Of a stretch of 64,000 nucleotides of DNA, positions 10,075 to 21,660 are shown one piece after another. Position 1 is the stretch's first letter, and each line of letters opens with the position of its first letter. Origin of the DNA: Ceratotherium simum simum. Taxonomy: Eukaryota > Chordata > Mammalia > Perissodactyla > Rhinocerotidae. Where the stretch lies: positions 14,795,304 to 14,859,303 of the forward strand of contig NW_004454170.1 of assembly GCF_000283155.1 (NCBI RefSeq), in the 5' to 3' direction. Under the pieces are notes generated by a model, which saw only the letters and a list, made by a program, of their open reading frames with translations, was not told where the DNA came from and made no database searches. The position numbers and the translations under genes are program-made.

Positions 10075-11068
10075 CTTCAGATTAATTGAGCAAAGATTTA
10101 TTGCCCTTCTTATTCACCATGCACTGAGCTAAGCTCTGGGAATACAGTGATGGTTCAACACAATTCCAGATCTTGGTCTCATGGATTTTACACTCAAATC
10201 CAGAAGACAGACATTGAACAAGAAATTACAAACGTGATGAGGGTTTTGAAAGAGGATGATATTGATACTATGGGAGTGTATAATGTGGGGACCTAGCCTG
10301 GTGGGGGTCACGGAAAGCTTGTCTGAGGAGTGAAATTTAAGCTGAGATCTCAAGGAAGAAGAGGTGAGACAGAAGGAACAACTAGTTCAAAGACTTTGTG
10401 TAATGAGCTGAATTGTGTCCCTCAAAATACGTATGTTGAAGTTCCAAACCCCTACTACATCAGACTGTGACTGTATTTGGAGATAGAGTCTTTAAAAAGG
10501 TAATTAAGGTTTAATGAGGTAATTAAGGTGGAGCCTAATCCAGTATGACTGGTGTCCTTATAAAATGAGATTAGGACACAGACATACACAGAGGAAAGAC
10601 CATGTGAAGAAACGACAATGATGGCCATCTATAAGCTAAGAAGAGAGGCCTCACAAGAAATCAACCCTGTCAACACCTTGATCTCAGACTTCTAGCCTCC
10701 AGAATTGTGAGAAAATAAATTTCTGTTCTTAAGCCACTGGTTCTGTGGAGCTTTGTTACAGCAGCACTAGAAAACCAACAATACCCTGAGAAAAGAGAGG
10801 GCATGGTATGTTGGTGGAAATTGAAAGGAGCCCAGCATGGCTGGAAGGGAGAAAAAGGGAAGAGAAGCCTGGAGTTGGGCTTGGAGAAGGGTGGAGAAGG
10901 ACACTGAGGATTTGGGATGCTTTAGCTCCAAAGATGAGGATTGTGTCTTTCCAAAGATGAACAGCTTGTGGGCTATAGTAAGGATTTTGAACTTTGTTCT
11001 AAAGTAATGAGAAATCGCTGAAGGGTTTTAAACAAGTCAGTGGCCTGATGAAGTATAATGCTAAATGA
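10075..11068 (-). repeat. L2 LINE fragment, minus strand, split by an LTR
   Basis: 10075-10398 reads as the reverse of the L2 3' end (cactgagctaagctctggga, then 'tggtctcatggattttacac'). 10781-11068 continues into deeper L2 ('ggctatagtaaggattttga', then 'gggttttaaacaagtcagtg'). An MLT1-type LTR sits between the two parts, so the LTR inserted after the L2. Confidence 0.7.
10399..10780 (+). mobile_element. MLT1-type solo LTR (ERVL-MaLR)
   Basis: It begins TGTAATGAGC and ends ACCAACA. Internal landmarks are 'gaattgtgtccctcaaaata', 'ctggtgtccttataaaatga' and 'cttctagcctccagaattgt', followed by an AATAAA (about 10713) and 'gccactggttctgtgg'. These match the MLT1A/B consensus as I remember it. It is an old non-coding LTR with no internal retroviral genes present. 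Confidence 0.8.
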
Positions 11069-11088
11069 AGAAAAACCTAGAACTGTAT

Positions 11089-11303
11089 GGGCCGGCCCCG
11101 TGGTTTAGCGGTTAAGTGCGCGCGCTCCGCCGCTGGCGGCCTGGGTTCGGATCCCGGGCGCGCACTGACGCACCGCTTCTCCGACCATGCTGAGGCCGCT
11201 TCCCACATACAGCAACTAGAAGGATGTGCAGCTATGACATACAACTATCCACCGGGGCTTTGGGGGGAAAAAGTAAATAAATAAAATCTTAAAAAAAAAA
11301 AAA
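11089..11303 (+). mobile_element. ERE1 SINE with long target-site duplication
   Basis: Full-length ERE1: gggccggccccgtggtttag head, B-box-like ggttcggatcc, 'catacagcaactagaaggat' body, 'ggggctttggggggaaaaag' and an A-rich tail. The 18-base direct repeat aaaaacctagaactgtat lies at 11071-11088 and 11306-11323, marking a target-primed insertion. Good conservation of tail and duplication suggests a relatively recent event. Confidence 0.97.
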
Positions 11304-11364
11304 AGAAAAACCTAGAACTGTATATAAAGTATGATCTCAGCTCTGTTCTATATATATAGAGAGA

Positions 11365-11475
11365 CTCATTTATTCAACAAAGACTTACTAAGCACCTCCT
11401 GTGTGCCAGGGCTTACTATAGGGCCTGGGGTTGCAGCAGGGGGCAAAATATAGTAAAGAAGATCAAAAATAAAGT
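11365..11475 (-). repeat. L2 3'-end fragment, minus strand
   Basis: 'ttcaacaaagacttactaag' followed by 'ctcctgtgtgccagggctta' is the reversed extreme 3' end of L2. Confidence 0.6.
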
Positions 11476-11561
11476 AGCAAATAAATACAATAATGAGTTT
11501 ATGAAGAAAAAGGATTTGTGGTGTGAGGATAGTGATGGAAATCAGCATGACAGCATGACAT

Positions 11562-11806
11562 ATTTTTTTGTGTGTGTGAGGAGCTCAGCCCTGTGCTAAC
11601 ATCTGCCAATCCTCCTCTTTTTTTGCTGAGGAAGACTGGCCCTGGGCTAACATCCGTCCCAACCTCCCCCAACTTTATATGGGACGCCGCCACAGCATGG
11701 CTCGCCAAGCAATGCATCGGTGCGTGCCCAGGATCCGAACTGGCGAACCCTGGGCCGCCGCAGCAGAGCACGCACACTTAACCACTTGCGCCACCGGGCT
11801 GGCCCC
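11562..11806 (-). mobile_element. ERE SINE (second type), minus strand
   Basis: The reverse complement starts ggggccagcccggtggcgca at 11806. It includes 'catataaagttgggggaggt' in place of the ERE1 'acagcaactagaagg' block, the paired gatgttagcccagggc / gatgttagcacagggc modules, and an A tail (T-run near 11563-11569). No convincing duplication was found. Confidence 0.92.
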
Positions 11807-11925
11807 TAGAATTCTATTTTAAATAACCAAAATATTAACAGTGGTTATCTCTGGATTATAGGCAATTTCTATTTCCTTAACTTTCTGCATTTTCATAAGT
11901 TTCCAAAATGAGCCTTATGATTATA
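11807..11925 (+). repeat. Old L1 3'-UTR fragment
   Basis: 'aacagtggttatctctggat' followed by 'ctttctgcattttcataag' is a recurrent L1M/HAL1 3' signature. Confidence 0.5.
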
Positions 11926-12061
11926 GAAACAAAAACAGTCTAGGTCAGTTAAAGGATAAAAGAGAAAAAGAAAAATATCACACTAGGACCCTTCCATCTT
12001 GGGCTTCTGCATAATTCAGCAAGTTCCCTATGAGCCACATAGATACCATGGACATAAGCCA

Positions 12062-12559
12062 TGAAGGGGAGCTTAATATGTCACCCCAAAATGTGTCACT
12101 TTGGCATATTGATTATTTTCAGTTAAAGTTACGTAAGAAACAGCCAGTGCAAGAAGGACATTGTGACCCTCTTTTGTCTCCCTGAAAAGAGGAAATATAT
12201 CTCCCATGTGGAAGGTACCCTCCCTGTATCAGGAGGGTAGAAGACATGCTTATCACCAGAGATAAGGAATTTAGGGTCAAGAAGGCTGTATAAACAAATC
12301 TTGTTACTTCTTCACTAATTTGCTTCCCCAAGCCCCAACCCCTTTGTCTCATCAATTCTTCACAAACTTATTGTTTCCGTGTCCCAAAGGTATAAAAGCT
12401 TCCTGCTTTGGTCATTTCTTTGAGTCTCATATTATTATGGGCTCCCATACATACAAAATTAAATTGGTTTTTCTTCTGTTAATCTGTTTTATGTCAATTT
12501 ATTAGACCAGCCAAAGAACCTAGAAGGGAAAAAGGTAAAAATTTTTCTCCTCTATGGCA
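12062..12559 (+). mobile_element. Solo LTR, endogenous retrovirus (copy A)
   Basis: It shares a colinear order of blocks with the LTR at 32190-32714: 'catattgattattttcagtt', 'gaaggtaccctccctgtatc', 'ttatcaccagagataaggaa', 'gctgtataaacaaatcttgt', a TATA-like 'ggtataaaagcttcctgctt', and 'ttctgttaatctgttttatg' followed by a block ending 'accagccaaagaacctagaa'. No flanking gag/pol/env or second LTR is nearby, so it is solo. The ends are set by comparison with copy B and are approximate. Confidence 0.75.
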
Positions 12560-13569
12560 GCATATAGCCTGGATCCAAAACCTTGGGAGGAGATGAGGTT
12601 ATCAGGAAAATTATGTGGAATATGGAAAAGAGAAGAAGATCTAAAACAGAGCTCTGAGATTGCTGGCATTTCAGGCCTGGCAGAGGAGGAAGAGCTTGTA
12701 TAAAATGGAGTGAAAAAGCAGTTGGAGAGGGAGGAGAAAAATGAGGACAGAGCACTGTTATAAAAACCAAAAGAAAAGATCATTTCAAGGAAGGAGTGAC
12801 AAATAACTTGAAATCCCCAAAGAGTTGGTGCCAGCAAACTGTTGTTATGCAAGAATGTAGGTTCAGTGTGGCTCCATCTTCTAATATTTGAGAAAAGCCA
12901 GAAATCTAGGCGAAATCTCATTTTAAAGACTGTTCAAGTCAAAATAGATATGACAGGCCTCCAGTTTGCAACCTCTGAGCTGGCAGGTCCTTACCTCCAC
13001 ATGTCTATGTGAAGGGAAGATGCCTTCATTTTCAAGGGACCACTCACCAATCTCCAATTCTAGATTTATTATGTACACCAAAGTCCTCCTCCAACTGTTG
13101 AGATTTTCTGATGGCCTAATGTCCCAGATGGTGATTATGTGGCTTTCCAAAAATAGATTATAGGTTTAATCAAGTAGGTCAATGGAAAATGTGCCTTATC
13201 CACTCACCTTCCTACAATTCTAACGTCAATCACTGAGACCTTCTTTGACCCATAATGAAAGTTCCTCTCCTGAATCCGGTTCAGAAATTAACTCCATCAA
13301 CTGGTCTGGCCAGCCTGTTGATTCACCGTCACCCCAACTTCTTCCTTCTGTGGTTCCTGGGGGTTCCTTGTCTCCAGGAGCCAGAGCCAAGCCACATACC
13401 CACCTAGGATACATTTGTAAGCCTCTGCTCAGCTCAACAGTGATTCCTTCAAGTTCCAGCAACTCTCTAAGAGGACTGATCCAGGACAGCTCTCCTTTCA
13501 TAGGTGGTGTGATGTCTTACACCCTTTTCACGGACCTCATAATAAAAAGAATCACCACTTTTTGAACCC
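12560..13569. other. Intergenic, nothing recognised
   Basis: About 1 kb of mixed sequence. Short open frames on both strands overlap one another and show no recognisable protein. I see no repeat that I can name. Confidence 0.4.
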
Positions 13570-13785
13570 TCACTAGGCATTAACATATACTGGGCATTCT
13601 ACGTAGGTGATTCCTTATCCATATGGCAACCTTGTGAGATGTCTGTAATTTCATTTTACAGATAAGGAAAAATAAGATTCAGCAAAGTTAAGTAGCTTGC
13701 CCAAAGCCACAAAGCCAGTTCGATGGACCTGGGATTTGAGTGTAGATTAATCTGATACTACACAGGCTGCCTTTCCTAACTATGC
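13570..13785 (-). repeat. MIR SINE, minus strand
   Basis: The reverse MIR core is clear: 'tttcattttacagataagga' followed by 'cttgcccaaagccacaaagc' and 'gggatttgagtgtag'. Confidence 0.8.
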
Positions 13786-14504
13786 ACAATGATTGATTTG
13801 AACAAAGTGTGATACGGCTGCCAAATAAGGCTGATTTAGAGATCCTTATAAACAACGTTCTACTGCCACCCAGCCAGCCACCAAAGGGATTTGGGAATTG
13901 GAGATGCTTTCCCCTTACCAAAGGGGTGGGAATAGGAGAATGGACTGCTTACAGATTCAAGCCTTATGGTCTCTGAGCCAGAGGATATTTGTCAGAAACC
14001 CTTCAAAGTGGTAGACAGGAGAGATAGGTCTCCCTCTTACCAAGGCAACTACCAGTTTCTCTGATCTTTGGATCAAACGTTTTATCATCTCCAGTCAGAA
14101 TGGCCAGACCTAGGAGACATCTATAGACCACACAAAAATCCCACATGAGTGTATTTAAGCAGCTCATCATCACTGGCCTGGGATCCCCTTGAGAAAACAG
14201 AAAAGTTTGGCCTATTCATCATCTTTCTCTCACGTATACCAGTACCTGGCTCTTGAAAGGCACTCACTGAGCACTCTGGAGTGACCTGAATGAAATAGCT
14301 GGTTCTGAACGAGTGAATATTTTTTTTGCCAGTTCCAAAAATCACTTTTATCCTGAAAGAGCTGGGATTTTCAATCACTGAGAAATGTCAAAGAAATGAT
14401 GTACCAGCTTTGAAGACAGTTGTATAAAGATAATCCTAAAAATATTTTTTGTTGCAAGTAGACATTGAAGAGAACACAACTCACATAGTGGTCTCAGAGT
14501 TTTA
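13786..14504. other. Intergenic, nothing recognised
   Basis: No gene or supported repeat. Confidence 0.4.
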
Positions 14505-14640
14505 AAGTCAAAAGTTTTTTGTGATCATCACATCACGATTCTCCTCATTAGACAGAAAAGAAAACAGAAGCCAGAGCTGGGAAGTGACTTGACCAAGAAC
14601 ACACATATCCAGGACTGACTATGCCTTTAGGAAGCGTGAA
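14505..14640 (-). repeat. MIR fragment, minus strand
   Basis: 'cattagacagaaaagaaaac' followed by 'agctgggaagtgacttgacc' is a diverged reverse MIR core. Confidence 0.5.
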
Positions 14641-15309
14641 GGTTCTGGTGCGTCTGTTTCAAAGTCATTCCATGAGCTTGATAGTCTCAGTACATCCATT
14701 CCTTTACAAGATAACATTCTGCCAGTGAGATAATTACTAACTTCAGAGCTGCCCCTGAAGTGCCTTTGCAAAACTCCAGGGCTCCATTGGACACAGTCTA
14801 AAAGCCACAGACTTAGATCATTTATTGCTCGTTATTTAAACTTTTAGCACATTCAAACAAAAATGTCTTTTAATTTCCTGAAAACTGACTTTTCTCATTG
14901 GCAGCATTTATTTTTCTCTTCCTTTCCTGATGAATAAACCCACTAATGAAAGGAGACACTGTGTACTTTCTTTTGTGCCATTGTTCCTCTGAATTTACAT
15001 GTGTGTGGGCAGAGCTCGAATAGTGAGACCAAGACACAGACCCTCGGCTGGGTGGGCCTTCTTGTGGGTCTCAAACTCAAGGGGTCCAAGCTTTCTTTGA
15101 ACAATTTGAGAAATGGTTCTCTTTAGACCCGAATCACTGAATCTGAAATTTCTAAATTTGAGATTCTGAGTAAGATAGAGAGCTGCAGTGATAAACAACC
15201 TGTTTATCTCTGTGTTGGTAAGGCAATAATGGAGAATTCTAGACCAATGAAGCCAGAGACATCTCATTTTAAGCCAGTATTTTCTAAACCTCTGTAAAAC
15301 TCTCTAATA
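14641..15309. other. Intergenic, nothing recognised
   Basis: No gene or supported repeat in this stretch. Confidence 0.4.
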
Positions 15310-15450
15310 GCTTGTAATAATAATAATGATCATTATTGGATGTTTACCATATGCTTAGAACTTACACAACCACAGGAGACAGGTACCATTATTATTCCCG
15401 TTTTGCTGGTGGGAAAACTGAGGCTTAGCAGTTGGTGTTCTTAACTCAAG
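15310..15450 (-). repeat. MIR fragment, minus strand
   Basis: 'accattattattcccgtttt' followed by 'gggaaaactgaggcttagca' is the reverse MIR core. Confidence 0.65.
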
Positions 15451-15584
15451 GAAATGCACTCTGGCTAAATAAAGCAGGGTGAGGGGCAGATACTGGAGAG
15501 AGAGAAGTCTCTTGGAAGGGTCTAATGGTGGCATCAAGGGGACTGGGGGAGGGAAGACTTTCTCAACCTTTACAATGTATAACA

Positions 15585-15800
15585 TGGAAGTTAAGAGTAC
15601 AGACTCTGAGCCAGGCTGCTGAGATTAGAATCCTGGCTCCACCCCTTACTCTGTGTGACCTTGAACTGAGTCACTCAGTTTCCGCATCTGTAAAGTGGGG
15701 ATGATAGTAGAACGTTCTCAAAGATGGCTGTATTCTAAGCAGTTAGCTCAGTGCCACACTCATTGTAGGAACTCAGCACAACAGCTATCATCAGCTATTG
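15585..15800 (+). repeat. MIR SINE, plus strand
   Basis: A nearly complete MIR: 'gaagttaagagtacagactc', then 'tcctggctccaccccttact', 'gtgaccttgaactgagtcac', 'catctgtaaagtggggatga' and a 3' part near 15750-15790. Confidence 0.85.
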
Positions 15801-16522
15801 TGTCAAGTGCTGTGTAGATGTGCTTTCAAGTCCCCTCCTTGTGCATCCCCCCTCCACCAGATTGCCGTCCTTGAGCTTCACCCGTAAATTCTAACTGTAT
15901 TAACCAGTCTGGTCATCACTCGTGGCAGCTTTGGCCGAGTGAGGTGTCCTTCGGCTTCTGCTTGGTCCAGGAGATGCAGGGAGAGCATCTCACCAGCGGA
16001 AACAGGCCTAATCATCTCAGTCTCTCAAAAGACAGCAGAAAAGAGTCCTTGAAATCATAAGAAGCTTTCAAAAGCCAGGTGTTTGCGGGAGAGAAGCAAT
16101 AAGAAATGGCCTGGATTGTTCATACAGATCTTGTGTGATTGAAGACTCAAGTAATTAACTGAATCTCAGAAGGAAACAAAGTATACACGAAGGAGGGCAC
16201 GTCCTGGGGACATGGGCCCAAGAATCCCCAGGAGCAGGCCTGCCAAGCAGGGATGCTCGCTAGCTCTCCAACATGGTCCCTAAAGCTGCCTCCTAATAAC
16301 ACTGGCAGAGACGAACAGGGCCACAGCCCAGGCGGCTGTATTACAGGGGAGAACCTCCACCAGGTAAAGTGTATGTTACAGGAAGAGTGGTACGACCTCT
16401 GACCCAGGGTCTGGGCTGCAGAGTGTGGTCTCTTTGCACGATCTCCAAAACCAGAGAAAGAGCCCAAATTGTCAAAGAGCATATGGGAACAAAGATGGAA
16501 GGGACTTTAGAAAAAGGCAATT
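15801..16522. other. Intergenic, nothing recognised
   Basis: No gene or supported repeat; the overlapping minus-strand open frames are not recognisable. Confidence 0.4.
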
Positions 16523-16769
16523 GGGGCTGGCCCGGTGGCGTCGCGGTTAAGCTTGCGCACTCAGCTGCGATGGCCTGGTGTTTGCAGGTTTGGATCCCGG
16601 GCACAGACCAACTCACTGCTTGTCAAACCATGCTGTGGCAACATCCCATACAAAGTAGAGGAAGATGGGCACAGATGTTAGCCCGGGGTCAATCTTCCTC
16701 AGTGAAAAAAGGAGGATTGGCAACAAATGTTAGCTCAAGGCTAATCTTCCGCACACACACACACAAAAA
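16523..16769 (+). mobile_element. ERE SINE (second type)
   Basis: Head ggggctggcccggtggcgtc, a B-box-like tttggatcccg, then 'catacaaagtagaggaagat', two gatgttag modules (first gatgttagcccgggg, second aatgttagctcaagg) and a CA-rich tail ending in short A-runs. It is more diverged than most copies. No secure duplication was found. Confidence 0.9.
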
Positions 16770-17109
16770 GATAGAAAAGAAAAAATTATTCTGACAAAGT
16801 ACTGGCTTTAAAAGAAAAAAAAAGGTACTTTCCTGGGAATTCTAACATCAACATCAAAAAAAGACATTGCACATCTCATCTCCCAGGAAAAAGTAGGGGA
16901 GAGCATCTCCCTGGCATAGCCTTGGGCCCCACAGAGTCTTACAGATTCAGACTGGGACATCATTTTTCCTTGGTGCTTGAGGGCTTCGTTTTTTTGTTGT
17001 TGTTGTTTCTTTTTTTCTCCCCCCACAAATTTTCTATTTCACATATAAGAACCAAAACTCCTTCCTGAAGCCTTTAATTCCCAGAGCTTGCTTAGGAAAT
17101 AATTGATCT

Positions 17110-17200
17110 TGCAAATGCAGAAACACTTGCTGTGTGACTGTGGCAAGTTACCTAACTTCTCTGAGCCTCGGTTTTCTCCTCTATAGAGTACTTGCTTTGT
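17110..17200 (+). repeat. MIR fragment, plus strand
   Basis: 'ctgtgtgactgtggcaagtt' followed by 'cttctctgagcctcggtttt' is the MIR core. Confidence 0.7.
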
Positions 17201-17504
17201 CTGCCCAACATGCTTTCCTCCATTTTCTTTGTTAGGTGGGCTCCATCCCACCAATCAAGGGATATACCACTATAGAAATAACAGCTATCATATTTTGTCT
17301 TGCTTTGGCAGTCTCCCTTGCAGCCATGGGGTGAGCTCATAGCTTAAATTCTGTAAGTTGGAGTGTTGAATTCAAGACAGGATCACCTGGAATCTATTTG
17401 CTTAAGAGTGGTAGTAGCCACTACATTCAGTCTCCAGAGACACAGTGACAACATCAAGTCTAGGGATGCTGGGGCAAGTGATGACATTGGGAGATCTATG
17501 CCCA
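17201..17504. other. Intergenic, nothing recognised
   Basis: No gene or supported repeat. Confidence 0.35.
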
Positions 17505-17534
17505 GTGTGTGTGTGTGTGTGTGTGTGTGCGTGC
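17505..17534. repeat. (GT)n microsatellite
   Basis: About fourteen consecutive GT units, ending in gcgtgcg. Confidence 0.95.
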
Positions 17535-17935
17535 GGTGGAGAGGGACACACTTGTTTCCTACTCCTCGGGTTTCCATGGGGAATGTCCTCCCTAAGATAA
17601 CACGCTGGCTTGCCTCTCCATCCGTGAGTTACCGGATTGGTGAGTTGGGAGCAACCTATCTGCGGAGAACATGCTTCCTGGTCCCCTTCCTACTGTGTAG
17701 TAGAAGGTGCCTGATCCTGTGAGTGGAAGGGGTCCATGGATGAGGGAAGCCTGGGCCGGTAAGTCTGCCTAATTCTGTAATGAGTTATTATCATCCCTGT
17801 ATTAGTCCATAAATCTATCACTTTTTTAAAACTTTATTTCAGAAGAAAATTTTATATGACCATCTTTAATGGAAAAAAGTGTCTTTCTAACTTTAAGCAT
17901 GGGATAATCTGTAGATACATGATTATTAAAAAATA

Positions 17936-18127
17936 GGGCCAGCCCCGTGGCTTAGCGGTTAAGTGCGCGCGCTCTGCTGCTGGTGGCCTGGGTTCGTATC
18001 CCGGTTGCGCACCGACGCACTGCTTCTCCGGCCATGCTGAGGCTGCGTCCCACATACAGCAACTAGAAGGAAGTGCAGCTATGACATACAACTATCTACT
18101 GGGTCTTTGGGGGAAAAAATAAATAAA
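17936..18127 (+). mobile_element. ERE1 SINE
   Basis: gggccagccccgtggcttag head, 'cctgggttcgtatcccggtt' B-box block (one base changed from the usual ggttcggatcc), the 'catacagcaactagaaggaa' body and an A/T-rich tail. A candidate duplication (attaaaaaata at 17925-17935 and a one-base-longer form at about 18128-18139) lies in A-rich sequence and is ambiguous. Confidence 0.95.
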
Positions 18128-18379
18128 ATTAAAAAAATAAAAAATAAACATATTCGTCTATGTACCACTTAAAATCATCTTCAGACCAGTGGTATACGAG
18201 TTTTACTTTGGAAAATAATGTAGTATACTATACTGCCTCTGTTTTTTTCTTTTGCGAAGATAGCCCATTCCTGTCTTGAGGTAAGAAATGACTAATTGTA
18301 TTGAAATGAGCCTTAAAACAATATTTATATAGCTACATCAAGTTAGTAGGTTCTTATGACATTTATGCAAATTTCACTT

Positions 18380-20090
18380 TTCTTTATTACTGTAGCTTTC
18401 TAGCATTGAAATCAAGTGGCGTGAGTCCTCCAATTTTGTTATTTTCAAGATTGTTTTGGCTATTCTAGGTCCTTTGCATTTCCACATAAATTTTGGAATA
18501 ACTTGTCAACTGCTTCAAAAAGTCTGATGCAATTTTGATTGGGATTACATTGAATCTAGAGATCAAATTTGGGGAGAATGGACATTTTTAACAGTGTTGA
18601 GTCATCCATTCTATGAACATGATCTTTCTGTCCATTTAATTAGGTCTTCTTTAATTTCTCTCAGCAATATTTTGTAGTTTTTAACATAGAGTTTGTTCAT
18701 GTCTTTTGTTAAATATATTCCTAAATATTTTGTGTTTATGATAATATGGAATTGTTTATAACTTTTATTTAAAATATTTTTTGTTTTAAATTTTATTTAT
18801 TGGTGTTAATGTATAGACATATAATTGATTTTTTGTATATTGACCTTAGGTCCTACAACCTTGTCAGATTCACTTATTAGTTCTATTAACTTTTTATGGA
18901 TTCTGTAGGATTTTCTGTGTAAACAATCATGCTGTCTGTGAAGAAATGACAGTTTTACTTTTTCCTTTTCAAACTTGATCCCTTTATTTCACTTTTTGGC
19001 CATATAAAACTAGCGAGGACCTCCAGCACAATGTTGAATAGAGGAGGTGAGAGTTGACATTCTTGCCTTATTCATGAAATGAGGGAGAAAGTAGTCAATA
19101 TTTCATTATTATATGTGATGTTAGCTGTATGTTTTTCAGAGATGCCCTTTTTCAGGTTGAGTAATTTCCCTTCTATTCCTAATTTGCTGAGAATTTTATC
19201 ATGAGTAGCTATTGAATTTTGTCAAATGCTTTTTATGCATCTATGGACATGAAAATGGTTTTTCTCCTATATACTATTAATGGTGAATTACATTGATTTT
19301 CAAACATTAAACCGACCTTATATTCCTGGGATAAACTCTGCATAGTAATAATATATCATTCTTTTTATATATTGCAGAATTTGACTCACTAATACTTTGG
19401 TAAGAATTTTTGTGTCAATATTCATGAGGATTATCTTTTTTTCTCTTTCCTTGTAATGTCTTTATCAAGCTTCATCATTAGGGTTATGCTGGCCTCAAAA
19501 CAAGCTAGGAAATGTCCCCTCCTCTATTTTTGGAAATAATTTAAGATTGGTGTTATTTCTTCCTTAAATGTTTGATAGAATTTACTAGTGAAAACATTTG
19601 GACCTGGAATTCTTTTTGTGGGAAGGTTTTGATAAATTCAATTTGAAAAATAGATATATGAGTATTCAGATCTTCCATTTCTTCTTTTGTCAGTTTTGGT
19701 AAGATGTTTTTCAAGGAATTTGTGCATTTCATTTAAGTTGTTTAATTTATTGATTGTTCACAATATTGTGAAGTTGTTCACAATAATCCCTTATTATTCT
19801 TTAATTGTCTGTAAGATCTGTAGTTATGCTTCCTCTTTCATTCTCAATATTGGTAAATTGCATTTCCTCTCTTTTTTTCTTATCAGTCTAGCTAGGGGCT
19901 TATTAATTTTTTCAATGAACAAATTTTTGGCTTTGTTAAATATGTTCTACAGTTTGTTTTCTATTTCATTGATTTCTGTTCTTCATCATCTCCTCCCTTC
20001 CACATCTTCGGAGTTTAATTTGCTTATATTTTTCTAGTTTCTTAAGGCAGAAACTTAGATTATTGGTTTTAAACATTTCCCTTCCAGTTT
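18380..20090 (-). mobile_element. L1 LINE ORF2 fragment, minus strand
   Basis: The plus strand reads backwards through an old L1 ORF2. 'attactgtagctttctagca' and 'ggctattctaggtcctttgc' (C-terminal third) come first. 'attgggattacattgaatct' and 'tcttttgttaaatatattcc' follow, and at 19900-20040 comes the segment upstream of the reverse transcriptase core ('ggggcttattaattttttca', then 'ctatttcattgatttctgtt'). Many indels and stops show it is dead. The 5' part and the 3' UTR are missing. Confidence 0.85.
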
Positions 20091-20189
20091 CTGCCTGCTT
20101 TTGGTTGTTCTCTCTCACCCTCTTGTACCTTTCAGACAACTGGTAAAATATTTTGTCTATAGTTTATAAGTGTTATCTGAAGGATGATT

Positions 20190-20400
20190 TCCTAATATAG
20201 CCATTCCACCAATACCAGAACTGGAATTCAGTTTTAAGCTTTATCATCTTGGGTAAATGTATTCTAACCCAAGTCCCAATTTCCTCATCTGTATAGTGGG
20301 GATAATATGATAACATATACCTTAGAAGATTGTTCATCATGGAAAGCAAATGCGGTAATGCACTTTTGAAAGAATAACATATCAATTATATTTATTATCA
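20190..20400 (+). repeat. MIR fragment, plus strand
   Basis: 'tcatcttgggtaaatgtatt' followed by 'cccaatttcctcatctgtat' and 'gtggggataatatgataaca' is a diverged MIR core. Confidence 0.6.
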
Positions 20401-20649
20401 TTAATGCAACAAAAAGAATGTCTCCCATGGCATGCACTTGTATTTCCACTTCCATTAAGACTCAATACTAAGTAATTTAATTTTCATAGCCTGGCAGATG
20501 AGGAAGACAGTCCTTTATCCTCTTCCAAGATATTCTAACTAACCTTGTAATTGGATGCAGCTTCATATGCAACCAGTATTGATTAAATGCCTATCCTGTG
20601 TATATTAGACAGTTTATATGCCCTGTATCATTCAATTTATTTCTTACAT

Positions 20650-21160
20650 AAAAATAGTGCCCTCTAATTTATCAATATGTAAAAATAACTCAAAAAATTT
20701 TCACACCTTGTTTCCACTCTTAAAATATCCTGAGGAAATCACCAGAGATGGCACCTAGATTTGTGGGCAAAATGCTTATTGCAGCCTTATTCATAATAAC
20801 AAAAAATTTGAAACAACCAAAATAAATATATATAAAGGATTCATTAAATAAATTATGATGCATACATATAATACAATACTATTTAGCTGTTAAAAATATA
20901 TTTTCAAAGATTATTTTACCATATGGAAAAATGTTCATAATATAATATTAAGTGTAAAGAACAAGATTACTGTTTAAACATCATGATTATAACTTTGTTC
21001 AAAACTATGAATTAGAAAAAAATAGCTGGAAAGAATTATATCAAAATATTAATAATGATTATCTCTGGAGTGATACAATTAGGGATGACTCTTTACATGC
21101 TTTGCTGGAGTTCTAAATTGTTCACAATGAATGTATAATTTTTGCTTTCAGTTTTCCTTT
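20650..21160 (+). repeat. Old L1/HAL1 3' fragment
   Basis: 'gcttattgcagccttattca' then 'taacaaaaaatttgaaacaa' and 'aataaattatgatgcatac', ending with 'taataatgattatctctgga', is the L1M/HAL1 3' end. Heavily diverged. Confidence 0.65.
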
Positions 21161-21289
21161 TAAACCCCAGACACACTCTGAATTGGATTAATCATAATTC
21201 TCAGTTCAGTAAATACTTTTCTCATTTGTCCATGCATAGCCGTGATTTATTGATCTGTTCATTTATTATAATGTAATAAGTACTCACAA

Positions 21290-21660
21290 ACCCAATGCTC
21301 AATATAAGAGCTAGAACTCGAACAAAAATATTCCATTGTAGGAATGTATTACTGTTTGTTCCGTGTTTTGACTATTTCCGGACTTTTCCTGTTGTGAACA
21401 GTGCTACTATGAACATTCTTGTACATGTCTTCCCAGTGCCCTGGTATAACAATTTCTCTTGGATATAAACCTGGAAATGCTTGTCATAGAGTATGTGAAA
21501 GTTTAACTTTAAAAGGTAGTGTCAAACTGTTTTTCCAAAGTGGTTGCATCAGTCAACATATATTCCCACCAGCAGTGTATGAGAGATTCTCTGGTTCTGT
21601 ATCCTTACCAGCATTTGGTATTATTGGATATATTGCTTTTATATTTAGAAAAAGAAGAAT
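21290..21660 (-). repeat. Old L1 3'-UTR fragment, minus strand
   Basis: 'aacagtgctactatgaacat' followed by 'ctcttggatataaacctgga' and 'tttccaaagtggttgcatca', then 'ccaccagcagtgtatgagag', is the reversed L1M 3' UTR. The same region occurs in the L1 at 55535-57075. Confidence 0.75.

Noticed and set aside
11100..11160. tRNA gene-like A and B boxes
   Set aside because: These are the tRNA-derived head of an ERE SINE; no cloverleaf of a mature tRNA can be closed and the same head recurs at twelve sites.
17505..17534. GT run as a regulatory or Z-DNA element
   Set aside because: An ordinary dinucleotide microsatellite with no supporting context.
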